5,299 bases of DNA from Robiginitomaculum sp. (GTDB lineage: Bacteria; Pseudomonadota; Alphaproteobacteria; Caulobacterales; Maricaulaceae), in contig NVRS01000025.1 in the NCBI GenBank assembly GCA_002732685.1, positions 4,207 to 9,505 on the forward strand, given 5' to 3'. Shown one piece after another: positions 1 through 5,299 of this stretch (position 1 is the stretch's first letter; each line of letters opens with the position of its first letter). Made by a program: the position numbers and the translations under genes. Below the pieces are notes generated by a model, which worked only from the letters and a program-made list of their open reading frames with translations, had not been told where the DNA came from and ran no database searches.

Positions 1-677
1 TGCACGGCGGCGGCTTTGTAACCTGTTCTATAGATTCCCACGAAGGTGTATGTTTGCGTATGGCGGATAGCGCCAAAATGCGGATACTGTCTGTGGACTA
101 CCGATTAGCGCCCCAATACGCATTTCCAGCAGGCCCTGATGATTGCGAGCATGTTCTGAACTGGGTTTTGCAAGGAAATGGGCTGAAATACGGGATAGAC
201 TCCTCTCGTATAGGCATTGGCGGTGATAGTGCCGGCGGTAATATGGCAGCATATTTAGCCCAAAAATACCGTACGGATTTACGCGTGCAAATCTTACTTT
301 ATCCGTTGATGCAAATGGCTGAAATCAAGCCACAACAACCAGGCCCACAAGATATGTTGCAATTGGGTGTGGTGGCATTGAAATTTGTGCTGAAATATTA
401 TGTGGTTGATGCGGATGTGCGCTCTACAAGGATTTCGCCTCTATTCGAGAAAAACCTTAAAGGATTACCACAAGCTTATATACTGACATGCGGACTTGAC
501 CCACTTCGGGCTGAAGGACGGTTGTATATGGAATATCTTGAAGACAATGATGTTCCCGTAAAATATGTCCACGAAAAAGCGATGCCCCACGGTTTTTTGA
601 ATTTCTCCAAAGCTTTCCCTAAGGCAAGAACACTGCCTATAGAAACGGGTAAGTTTTTGCGGAAAACTTTAGTTTAA
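1..677 (+). CDS. Family IV (HSL-like) alpha/beta hydrolase / esterase, 5'-truncated by window edge
   Basis: Predicted carboxylesterase/lipase-like serine hydrolase, probably cytoplasmic, cleaving ester bonds of unknown substrates. The reading frame is open from position 3, so the true start is outside the window; the TTG at 54 and ATG at 60 lie inside the fold and are not starts. Of 224 visible residues, the first four are HGGG, the oxyanion-hole motif typical of the hormone-sensitive-lipase family. DYRLAP follows at visible residues 32-37, and the nucleophile elbow GDSAGGN at 74-80 (Ser76, codon 228-230). The acid is in LDPLRAEG (Asp166, codon 498-500) and the base in HGF (His196, codon 588-590). 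The full triad is therefore present, with no frameshift. Family members usually run about 300-350 residues with HGGG near residue 75-100, so roughly the N-terminal cap region is missing. It converges on rbfA with 21 bp between stops. Family assignment is secure; physiological substrate is unknown. Confidence 0.93.
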   Translation, partial: HGGGFVTCSIDSHEGVCLRMADSAKMRILSVDYRLAPQYAFPAGPDDCEHVLNWVLQGNGLKYGIDSSRIGIGGDSAGGNMAAYLAQKYRTDLRVQILLYPLMQMAEIKPQQPGPQDMLQLGVVALKFVLKYYVVDADVRSTRISPLFEKNLKGLPQAYILTCGLDPLRAEGRLYMEYLEDNDVPVKYVHEKAMPHGFLNFSKAFPKARTLPIETGKFLRKTLV

Positions 678-688
678 TCGCTTTTTTT
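659..688 (+). terminator. Probable intrinsic terminator of the hydrolase gene
   Basis: A stem can be drawn from GCGG (659-662, last base a G-U pair) with TCGC (678-681), then a small 1x2 internal loop, then AAAC (664-667) with GTTT (672-675) closing a TTTA loop (668-671). Seven T residues (682-688) follow directly. The stop codon TAA (675-677) lies within the right arm. The stem is AU-rich in its upper half, so strength is uncertain, but hairpin plus T-run at the end of a convergent gene fits a Rho-independent terminator. On the opposite strand there is no T-run, so it would not serve rbfA. Confidence 0.45.
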
Positions 689-708
689 AAGGTCCCTTTT
701 AAGGTCCC
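685..708. repeat. 12-bp perfect tandem duplication at the rbfA 3' end
   Basis: The unit TTTTAAGGTCCC occurs twice back to back (685-696 and 697-708) and is followed by a partial third copy (TTTT then TAAG). Read on the minus strand it covers the last codons of rbfA and its stop. Because the unit is 12 bp the duplication is in frame, so each copy supplies a TAA (699-701 and 687-689). Likely a replication-slippage duplication. No recognition-site function is evident. Confidence 0.8.
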
Positions 709-1088
709 TTTTTAAGATCTCTAGCGATCTCTGGCCGAGCAAGGAGGGCGTTCATTTCAGATGCCGTATCGAATGTAGTGTCGACTTCAAACCTGAGTGA
801 AGGCGTCGAGCGCATTTTTAGTTCACGCCCCAATTTACCCCGTAGGAATTTGGCGCAGCGGTTTAGTGCGGCAACAACTTCCGGCGTATTATTGCCACCA
901 AGAGGTGCCGCATACACACGCGCTGTACGCAAGTCCGGTGCCGCGCGGACTTCGGAAACAGTAATGGACACACCTTTTAAATCGGGGTCCCGGAAATCTT
1001 CCCGCGCCATAATATCAACCAAAGCCCGGCGAATTAACTCACCAGCTTGAAGCTGTCTTTGACTGGGTGGTTTAGCTTGTTTTTTCAT
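699..1088 (-). CDS. rbfA: Ribosome-binding factor A (30S maturation factor)
   Basis: RbfA binds the free 30S subunit near the 5' end helix of 16S rRNA and helps late maturation; it acts in the cytoplasm and matters for cold adaptation in E. coli. The 129-residue product has the usual short length. It opens with the family pattern SQRQLQAGELIRRAL (residues 9-23), continues with DPDLKGVSITVSEVRAAPDL (34-53), and has the KH-like helix region ALNRCAKFLRGKLGREL (74-90), then the signature TPSLRFEVD (95-103). The ATG at 1088 is fixed by an in-frame TGA two codons upstream (1092-1094) and by a good Shine-Dalgarno, TAAGG (1095-1099), at about 6 nt spacing. It lies 28 bp after infB and is presumably co-transcribed. 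In alphaproteobacteria truB commonly follows; here a convergent hydrolase does. The C-terminus (KKGP) ends inside a 12-bp tandem repeat. I see no terminator for this strand. Confidence 0.96.
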   Translation of the reverse strand: MKKQAKPPSQRQLQAGELIRRALVDIMAREDFRDPDLKGVSITVSEVRAAPDLRTARVYAAPLGGNNTPEVVAALNRCAKFLRGKLGRELKMRSTPSLRFEVDTTFDTASEMNALLARPEIARDLKKGP

Positions 1089-1094
1089 TTCTCA

Positions 1095-1099
1095 CCTTA
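1095..1099 (-). promoter_or_regulatory. rbfA ribosome binding site
   Basis: TAAGG on the minus strand lies six bases before the rbfA ATG, in the 28-bp spacer after the infB stop. It is the clearest Shine-Dalgarno match among the three minus-strand starts visible here, and supports independent initiation on rbfA rather than coupling through overlap. Confidence 0.7.
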
Positions 1100-1116
1100 C
1101 GATGAAGCCTGTATGA

Positions 1117-3720
1117 CTAATCCAGCTTCCGGTCGAGCATCTCAACAGTAAAGCACTCAATGACATCGCCTTTGCGTAGGTCGTGATAGTTTTCGAATCC
1201 CATGCCGCATTCTTGCCCAGCAACAACTTTTTTCACTTCTTCTTTGAAGCGTTTCAGGGTCGAGAGCTCGCCTTCGTGGATAACCACATCATCGCGCAAC
1301 AGACGTACACCTGCGCCGCGCTCAACCTTACCTTCGGTGATTTTACAGCCAGCGATATTGCCCAATTTGGATATATCGAACACTTGTAAGATTTCCGCGT
1401 AACCGATGAAGGTCTCTTTGCGTTCTGGTGCGAGCATGCCTTCTAGCACACCTTTTACATCATCCAGAAGTTCATAGATGATCGAGTAATAACGGATCTC
1501 CACGCCCTCGCGCTCAGCCAAATCTTTCGCTTGACGGTTTGCGCGGACGTTAAAGGCAATAATAGGTGCGCCAGCCGATTTGGCCAACATGACATCGCTT
1601 TCGTTGATGCCGCCTGCTGCGCCGTGGATAACCCGCGCGCGGACATCTTCATTGCCCAGAGCTTCAACGGACGAACGGATAGCTTCAACAGAACCCTGAA
1701 CATCAGCTTTAACCAATATGGTCATTTCATCGACTGATTTGTCTTTAAGTTTTTCTAGCATTTGTTCCATGGACGTAGCAGCATCAATAGGGCCGGCAGC
1801 ATTTGCTTGCTTGCGACGACGCTGACGATATTCGGTAATTTCGCGAGCCTTAGATTCTTTACGAACAACTGCAAAAGCTTCACCCGGAGCAGGGGCTCCG
1901 TCCATACCGAGCACTTCTACAGGTTCGGATGGGCCAGCCTGTTTAAGTCTGGCATCGCGTTCGTTCATGATGGCTTTGACTTTACCCCAATGCTCGCCAG
2001 CGACTACAATGTCGCCGCGTTTTAGCGTGCCGCGTTTGATCAAGAAGGTTGCAACAGGACCACGGCCTTTGGCAACCTTGGATTCGATTACCAAACCATC
2101 CGCACGGCGTTTCGGATTTGCTTTCAAATCCATCAATTCAGCTTGCATAACAATAGCTTCAGCCAAAGCGTCCAGTCCGGTTTTCTTAAGTGCAGACACC
2201 TGAACCGTTTGCACGTCGCCGGACATGCTCTCGGTAATAATTTCGTGGCGCAGAAGGTCTTCTTCAATTTTCTTTGGATTGGCTTCTGGAGCATCCATCT
2301 TGTTGATAGCAACAATGATAGGTGTGCCTGCGGCTTTTGCGTACTTAATACTCTCAATAGTTTGCGGCATGACGCCATCATCAGCAGCAACAACTAAAAC
2401 CACAATGTCCACGGCCGCTGCACCGCGTGTCCGCATAGCGGAAAACGCTGCGTGTCCCGGTGTATCAAGTACAGTGATGGTTTCACCGGATTTGAGTTTA
2501 AGCTGATAAGCACCAATATGCTGTGTAATACCGCCCGCTTCACCGCTCGCTACATCTGTAGCGCGCAAGGCGTCAAGCAAAGTGGTTTTACCGTGATCAA
2601 CATGGCCCATAATCGCAATAACGGGCGGACGTGGTTTCATATCCGCTTCGTCGTCTGCGTCGTCGCTTGGGGTAAAGGCTTCAGCCTCGGCGTCACTTTC
2701 AGCAACGCGTTTCACAGTATGGCCAAAATCTTCGACGATTAACTGGGCAGTATCAGCATCTAAAACATCATCGGCTTTAGACATATCACCTTGCTGCATC
2801 AAATATTTAATGACGGCATGGGTACGTTCGGACATACGGTTTGCCAAGTCAGCAACAGTGATTGTCTCTGGCACAACGACTTCGCGGTAAACTTTATTTT
2901 TATCATGAGTGCCGCCGCCAGTACGGCGTTGTTTTTCACGTTCACGGGCACGCTTCACAGAAGCAAGAGAACGTTGGCGTTCCTCGTCGCCAGCTAACGC
3001 ACTGACGATGGTAAGTTTACCACGCCGACGTGTTGGCTCATTCTTACGCGAGCGGTTTGGTTTTTGATGTTGCGGTTTGGCTTTTTTAATGCGTCCACCA
3101 GCACGTTCTAACGCTGATGCATCAGGAATGGGTGCGGCAGGGTCAGCAGCAGGTGTGTCGTTTTGAGGTGCAGGTGTTTGTTTTGGCTTACGAATAGGCC
3201 CCCCTGCGATTGGACGAGCCGCGCGGCGCTCAGCTTCGGCAGCGGCTTTTTGTTCTTTAGCAATGCGGGTTGCTTCAGTAGCAGCAAGAGCATCCGCTTC
3301 TTTTCTGGCACTCAAAGCAGCACGGTCGGCATCGTCGCGTTCTGCAAGAGCCTTACGCTCATCTGCACGCGCTTGATCACGAACTTCTTTTTCAGCTTTA
3401 GCTTTGCCGACGGCTTTTTGTCGTTTTATATATTCTTCTTTGGACAAACCAAGACGTTTTGCAGCCGCTGCATCGTAATCAGTTTTGTTTTCAGGAGCAG
3501 GCGGTACAGCAACACCTAAAGCACCAGGCTGGGCTGGCACACCAGGTGCACCAGGAGCATTTACCAAGCGACGCTTTTTCTTTTCAACCACCACAGTACG
3601 GCCTTGGGAAAACCCTTGGCGCACATTTCCACCGCCTCTTGGGCCGCCCAAGGACATTGGCTTGCGTGCTGGTTGTTTATTGCCAGGCTTGTTACCAGGC
3701 TTATTTTCTGTATCACTCAT
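1117..3720 (-). CDS. infB: Translation initiation factor IF-2
   Basis: IF2 is the GTPase that delivers fMet-tRNA to the 30S subunit and promotes 50S joining. The 867-residue product is full length. Residues 19-52 are the IF2-associated N-terminal segment ([18 protein letters not shown] then a basic run). Residues 80-235 are a charged, Ala/Lys/Arg/Glu-rich linker, probably helical. Residues 276-335 are the IF2_N fold ([20 protein letters not shown]). The G domain has G1 GHVDHGKT (372-379), G2 GGITQH (396-401), G3 DTPGH (419-423, catalytic His423), G4 NKMD (473-476) and G5 SALKK (509-513). Domain II spans about 540-630, III about 655-760, and IV, the initiator-tRNA-binding domain, about 770-867 with the conserved QECG (836-839). 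All key GTPase residues are present. The ATG is fixed by an in-frame TAG at 3730-3732; the Shine-Dalgarno is weak (GAGAG, 3726-3730). The start region carries a KPGN-KPGN duplication (residues 7-14) from a 12-bp imperfect direct repeat. Confidence 0.98.
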   Translation of the reverse strand: MSDTENKPGNKPGNKQPARKPMSLGGPRGGGNVRQGFSQGRTVVVEKKKRRLVNAPGAPGVPAQPGALGVAVPPAPENKTDYDAAAAKRLGLSKEEYIKRQKAVGKAKAEKEVRDQARADERKALAERDDADRAALSARKEADALAATEATRIAKEQKAAAEAERRAARPIAGGPIRKPKQTPAPQNDTPAADPAAPIPDASALERAGGRIKKAKPQHQKPNRSRKNEPTRRRGKLTIVSALAGDEERQRSLASVKRAREREKQRRTGGGTHDKNKVYREVVVPETITVADLANRMSERTHAVIKYLMQQGDMSKADDVLDADTAQLIVEDFGHTVKRVAESDAEAEAFTPSDDADDEADMKPRPPVIAIMGHVDHGKTTLLDALRATDVASGEAGGITQHIGAYQLKLKSGETITVLDTPGHAAFSAMRTRGAAAVDIVVLVVAADDGVMPQTIESIKYAKAAGTPIIVAINKMDAPEANPKKIEEDLLRHEIITESMSGDVQTVQVSALKKTGLDALAEAIVMQAELMDLKANPKRRADGLVIESKVAKGRGPVATFLIKRGTLKRGDIVVAGEHWGKVKAIMNERDARLKQAGPSEPVEVLGMDGAPAPGEAFAVVRKESKAREITEYRQRRRKQANAAGPIDAATSMEQMLEKLKDKSVDEMTILVKADVQGSVEAIRSSVEALGNEDVRARVIHGAAGGINESDVMLAKSAGAPIIAFNVRANRQAKDLAEREGVEIRYYSIIYELLDDVKGVLEGMLAPERKETFIGYAEILQVFDISKLGNIAGCKITEGKVERGAGVRLLRDDVVIHEGELSTLKRFKEEVKKVVAGQECGMGFENYHDLRKGDVIECFTVEMLDRKLD

Positions 3721-3754
3721 ATCGTCTCTCTATACCGCAAAACAGACGTTTCAT
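3713..3754 (-). other. Possible 13-codon upstream ORF overlapping the infB start
   Basis: An ATG at 3754 opens a 13-codon frame ([13 protein letters not shown]) whose TGA (3713-3715) overlaps infB codons 2 and 3; the junction reads ATGAGTGA. It is out of frame with infB. A ribosome finishing it would stop 3-7 nt past the infB ATG, a geometry that permits translational coupling. Against it: no convincing Shine-Dalgarno precedes its ATG, and 13 codons is easily chance. Recorded as a candidate only. Confidence 0.2.
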
Positions 3755-3782
3755 AAGGACGCTGTTTGCCGGTTCTTCTAAA

Positions 3783-3812
3783 GTGGGCGCACCCTAGCGG
3801 TGTTTAGCCCAC
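3783..3812 (-). promoter_or_regulatory. Stem-loop in the ylxR-infB spacer (attenuator or processing site candidate)
   Basis: On the minus strand the transcript would read GTGGGC (3812-3807), TAAA, CACC (3802-3799), loop GCTAG, GGTG (3793-3790), C, GCCCAC (3788-3783). That is a six-bp GC-rich lower stem, a 4x1 internal loop and a four-bp upper stem. It begins six bases after the ylxR stop and is followed by only three T residues, so it is a weak match to an intrinsic terminator. It could be a partial attenuator, an RNase cleavage or stabilising element setting the ratio of upstream to downstream gene products, or a protein-binding site. Pairing is seen directly; function is inferred. Confidence 0.5.
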
Positions 3813-3818
3813 ATGCAA

Positions 3819-4559
3819 CTAAATTCCGTCACCAATATTAGGGCTAATATCAGTTGTTTGAAAACTCTCATGTTCTCTATCTGGCCAATCATCTGGCATA
3901 AGTTCGCGAAAGCCTGCCAACCGCTCAATTTCGCGCGTAATAGCTTTAGCCATCTTGCCTTTATGGACGCAGGCGTGAACCATATTATCCCGACCAACCA
4001 CCTTGCCCAGTTCGGTACTGGTGAAACATCCAATCAGGATCGGCATTGGCACTTCTAGTTCTTTGGCAATAGCTTTGACCACAACACGTATTTTTGAACG
4101 CCCATCCGGCTGACCATCACTGGCTTCGATGCGCACACCAACTTCGCCAGCACGCGCACAAGAACGGACATTTTCAAACCCGCTTTCCAATTGCCCCGCG
4201 CGCTTAGCCATGCCGAGCATGCCTAAAACCCGCGCAGAAAGTCCAGCTTGGATCGTATCAATAAAATTATCCGCTATGATAGTTTTACGTTTTGCGGCAC
4301 GAGCAAAAGCCCCTGTCTTGATAGCTTTCTCCACAGCGGCACGGCTTGCTTCTATCCAGGCACCCCGTCCAGGGAGTTTGCTGTAGATATCCGCTACCAC
4401 TTGCCCGTCCGGGCCAAAGGCCAAACGGAGCATATCTGCTGGATCTCGAAGCTCGCCAGATGCAATATCCCGCCGTTCACGCGGTTTGTGACCGTGTGAA
4501 TTACTAGACTGCTCTGGGTTGCTTTCAGGCTCAGGGTTTATGTCCGTTTGCGTACTCAA
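3819..4559 (-). CDS. ylxR: YlxR (DUF448) - L7Ae-like fused RNA-binding protein
   Basis: A 246-residue RNA-binding protein made of two domains that are separate neighbours (YlxR and YlxQ) in the Bacillus nusA-infB operon. Residues about 27-92 are the YlxR fold: [10 protein letters not shown] at 27-36, then [21 protein letters not shown] (48-68) with the signature KLPGRG-W, and GAFARAAKR (83-91). Residues about 105-218 resemble ribosomal L7Ae/L30e-type proteins: [25 protein letters not shown] (107-131), [14 protein letters not shown] (179-192), ending RLAGFR (213-218). An acidic tail follows. B. subtilis YlxR has been reported to modulate RNase P; whether the fused form does is unknown. The start is TTG at 4559-4557, overlapping the nusA stop in TTGA. 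It is effectively forced: the frame is closed upstream by TGA (4596-4598), no other ATG, GTG or TTG lies between, and the next Met is residue 43, inside the domain. A GAGGA (4572-4576) sits rather far upstream, so coupling to nusA is likely. Confidence 0.92.
   Translation of the reverse strand: MSTQTDINPEPESNPEQSSNSHGHKPRERRDIASGELRDPADMLRLAFGPDGQVVADIYSKLPGRGAWIEASRAAVEKAIKTGAFARAAKRKTIIADNFIDTIQAGLSARVLGMLGMAKRAGQLESGFENVRSCARAGEVGVRIEASDGQPDGRSKIRVVVKAIAKELEVPMPILIGCFTSTELGKVVGRDNMVHACVHKGKMAKAITREIERLAGFRELMPDDWPDREHESFQTTDISPNIGDGI
4556..4559 (-). promoter_or_regulatory. TTGA stop-start overlap coupling nusA to ylxR
   Basis: On the minus strand the sequence TTGA contains the TTG start of ylxR (4559-4557) and the TGA stop of nusA (4558-4556). 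Such overlaps usually mean that ribosomes ending the first gene reinitiate on the second, keeping the two products in a set ratio. The rare TTG start would also keep ylxR output low relative to nusA. Confidence 0.75.
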
Positions 4560-5299
4560 GAACCAAATACATCCTCTGCAGTTGGAGCAGCATTTTCATC
4601 GACTACAACTTCTTCTTCCTCTTCGACTTCAACAATCAAGTCTTCCGGCTTGATCCAGCCAGCCAAGACACGCGCTTGCATAATCATGTTTTGAGCAACG
4701 TCAGCAGAAAGGCCGAAGCTTTCCAAAATTCCGTCTTCGTGAACACGTTCGCCGTCTTTCATTTCGTTGTATCCGCGTAGATCGTCAGGGATCAGACCGG
4801 CAACATCTTCAACAGTTTTGATTTCATTTTCACCAAATATAACGGCAATTGGTAAGGTCACGCCTTCGATGGTCAGAACAGCATCTTCAACACCAGCCGC
4901 TTTACGGGTCTCATCTTGTTCGAGAGCCGTTTTTTCTAGGAACTCACGGGCGCGTGTTTGCAACTCGGTTGCTGTCGCTTCGTCGAAACCTTCAATAGAG
5001 GAAATTTCTTCAGGGGCAACATAAGCAACTTCTTCCAAATTGGTGAAGCTTTCCGAGATCAACACTTGTGCGATCATTTCGTCCACATCCAGCGCTTTAA
5101 TAAACAGCTCGGAGCGTTCTTTGTATTCTTTCTGACGACGTTCGCTTTCTTGCTCTTCGTTCATAATGTCGATAGCCCAGCCAGATAGTTGCGAGGCGAG
5201 GCGGACATTTTGACCACGGCGGCCAATAGCCAGAGACAATTGATCGTCAGGTACGACAACTTCGATGCGGTTTTCGTCTTCGTCCATAACAACTTTTGT
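4556..5299 (-). CDS. nusA: Transcription termination/antitermination factor NusA, C-terminal part (5' end outside window)
   Basis: NusA binds RNA polymerase and nascent RNA, increases pausing, supports termination and takes part in rRNA antitermination. The frame is open to the window edge, so only the last 247 codons are visible; the ATG at 5287 is internal. Visible residues about 9-46 are the end of the second KH domain ([21 protein letters not shown]), with the RNA-binding loop GRRG at 26-29. A charged helix (about 47-64) leads into two helix-hairpin-helix regions, about 66-125 ([21 protein letters not shown]) and about 140-215 ([12 protein letters not shown] ... [20 protein letters not shown]). 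These correspond in place to the C-terminal repeats of E. coli NusA. The protein ends in a Glu/Val-rich tail ([12 protein letters not shown]). The N-terminal RNAP-binding domain, S1 and KH1 must lie to the right. The stop overlaps the ylxR start; operon promoter and any rimP lie beyond the window. Confidence 0.96.
   Translation of the reverse strand, partial: TKVVMDEDENRIEVVVPDDQLSLAIGRRGQNVRLASQLSGWAIDIMNEEQESERRQKEYKERSELFIKALDVDEMIAQVLISESFTNLEEVAYVAPEEISSIEGFDEATATELQTRAREFLEKTALEQDETRKAAGVEDAVLTIEGVTLPIAVIFGENEIKTVEDVAGLIPDDLRGYNEMKDGERVHEDGILESFGLSADVAQNMIMQARVLAGWIKPEDLIVEVEEEEEVVVDENAAPTAEDVFGS

Noticed and set aside
28..252. 74-codon minus-strand frame within the hydrolase
   Set aside because: It lies opposite the conserved HGGG-to-GDSAGG stretch of the hydrolase and has no recognisable motif.
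716..732. Direct GATCTCT repeats (716-722 and 726-732) with an imperfect AGATC/GATCT palindrome
   Set aside because: They encode conserved-position residues near the RbfA C-terminus (EIARDL), are only 7 bp long, and can arise by chance.
778..1050. 90-codon + strand frame opposite rbfA
   Set aside because: RbfA is unambiguous on the minus strand across the same bases; the antisense product has no family features.
2450..2742. Whether an undescribed system is hidden on the + strand under infB
   Set aside because: All + strand frames here are shadows of the IF2 G-domain region; none has a start with a ribosome binding site or a recognisable domain.
3163..3519. 118-codon open frame on the + strand inside infB
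   Set aside because: It is antisense to the low-complexity Ala/Lys/Arg-rich linker of IF2, whose codon bias leaves the opposite strand open. The translation is Phe/Ser/Cys-rich and resembles no protein family I know.
3721..3780. Possible sigma70-like promoter before infB (TATAGA at about 3728-3733 on the minus strand)
   Set aside because: No acceptable -35 element at the right distance, and a transcript from it would start at or inside the infB start codon.
3459..3797. Two overlapping + strand frames (98 and 112 codons) covering the infB start and the spacer
   Set aside because: Antisense shadows of the IF2 N-terminus; no ribosome binding site or recognisable motif, and they mirror Gly/Pro-rich coding on the other strand.

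Overview
The window is a piece of an alphaproteobacterial chromosome. The family-level evidence is an IF2 with the alphaproteobacterial N-terminal pattern ([10 protein letters not shown] followed by a VVVEKKKRR run), a NusA with a C-terminal helix-hairpin-helix region and an acidic tail, and a YlxR domain fused to an L7Ae-like domain. Base composition looks moderate (roughly half G+C by eye). A marine, low-GC member of the Maricaulales/Hyphomonadales would fit, but I cannot confirm the genus or order.

Layout: positions 1-677 on the + strand hold the last three quarters or so of a family IV (hormone-sensitive-lipase-like) alpha/beta hydrolase; its 5' end lies outside the window. It converges on a minus-strand transcription/translation cluster that fills the rest. 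In transcription order (right to left) this is nusA (3' part only, 5299-4556), the ylxR-L7Ae fusion (4559-3819), infB (3720-1117) and rbfA (1088-699). The nusA stop and ylxR start overlap in TTGA. A 97-bp spacer with a strong stem-loop separates ylxR from infB, and a 28-bp spacer separates infB from rbfA. Only 21 bp separate the ends of the two convergent units.

The minus-strand genes are the classic nusA-infB operon. NusA controls RNA polymerase pausing, termination and antitermination. The YlxR/L7Ae protein is an RNA-binding accessory factor. IF2 brings initiator tRNA to the ribosome. RbfA matures the 30S subunit. The hydrolase has no evident functional link to them.

I see no mobile element, CRISPR array, rRNA, tRNA or defence-type system, and nothing that looks like an undescribed system. 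The points most worth a second look are small: the ylxR-infB spacer (stem-loop plus a 13-codon reading frame running into the infB start), the obligatory TTG start of ylxR, the absence of truB after rbfA, and a 12-bp tandem repeat that gives rbfA two successive in-frame stops.
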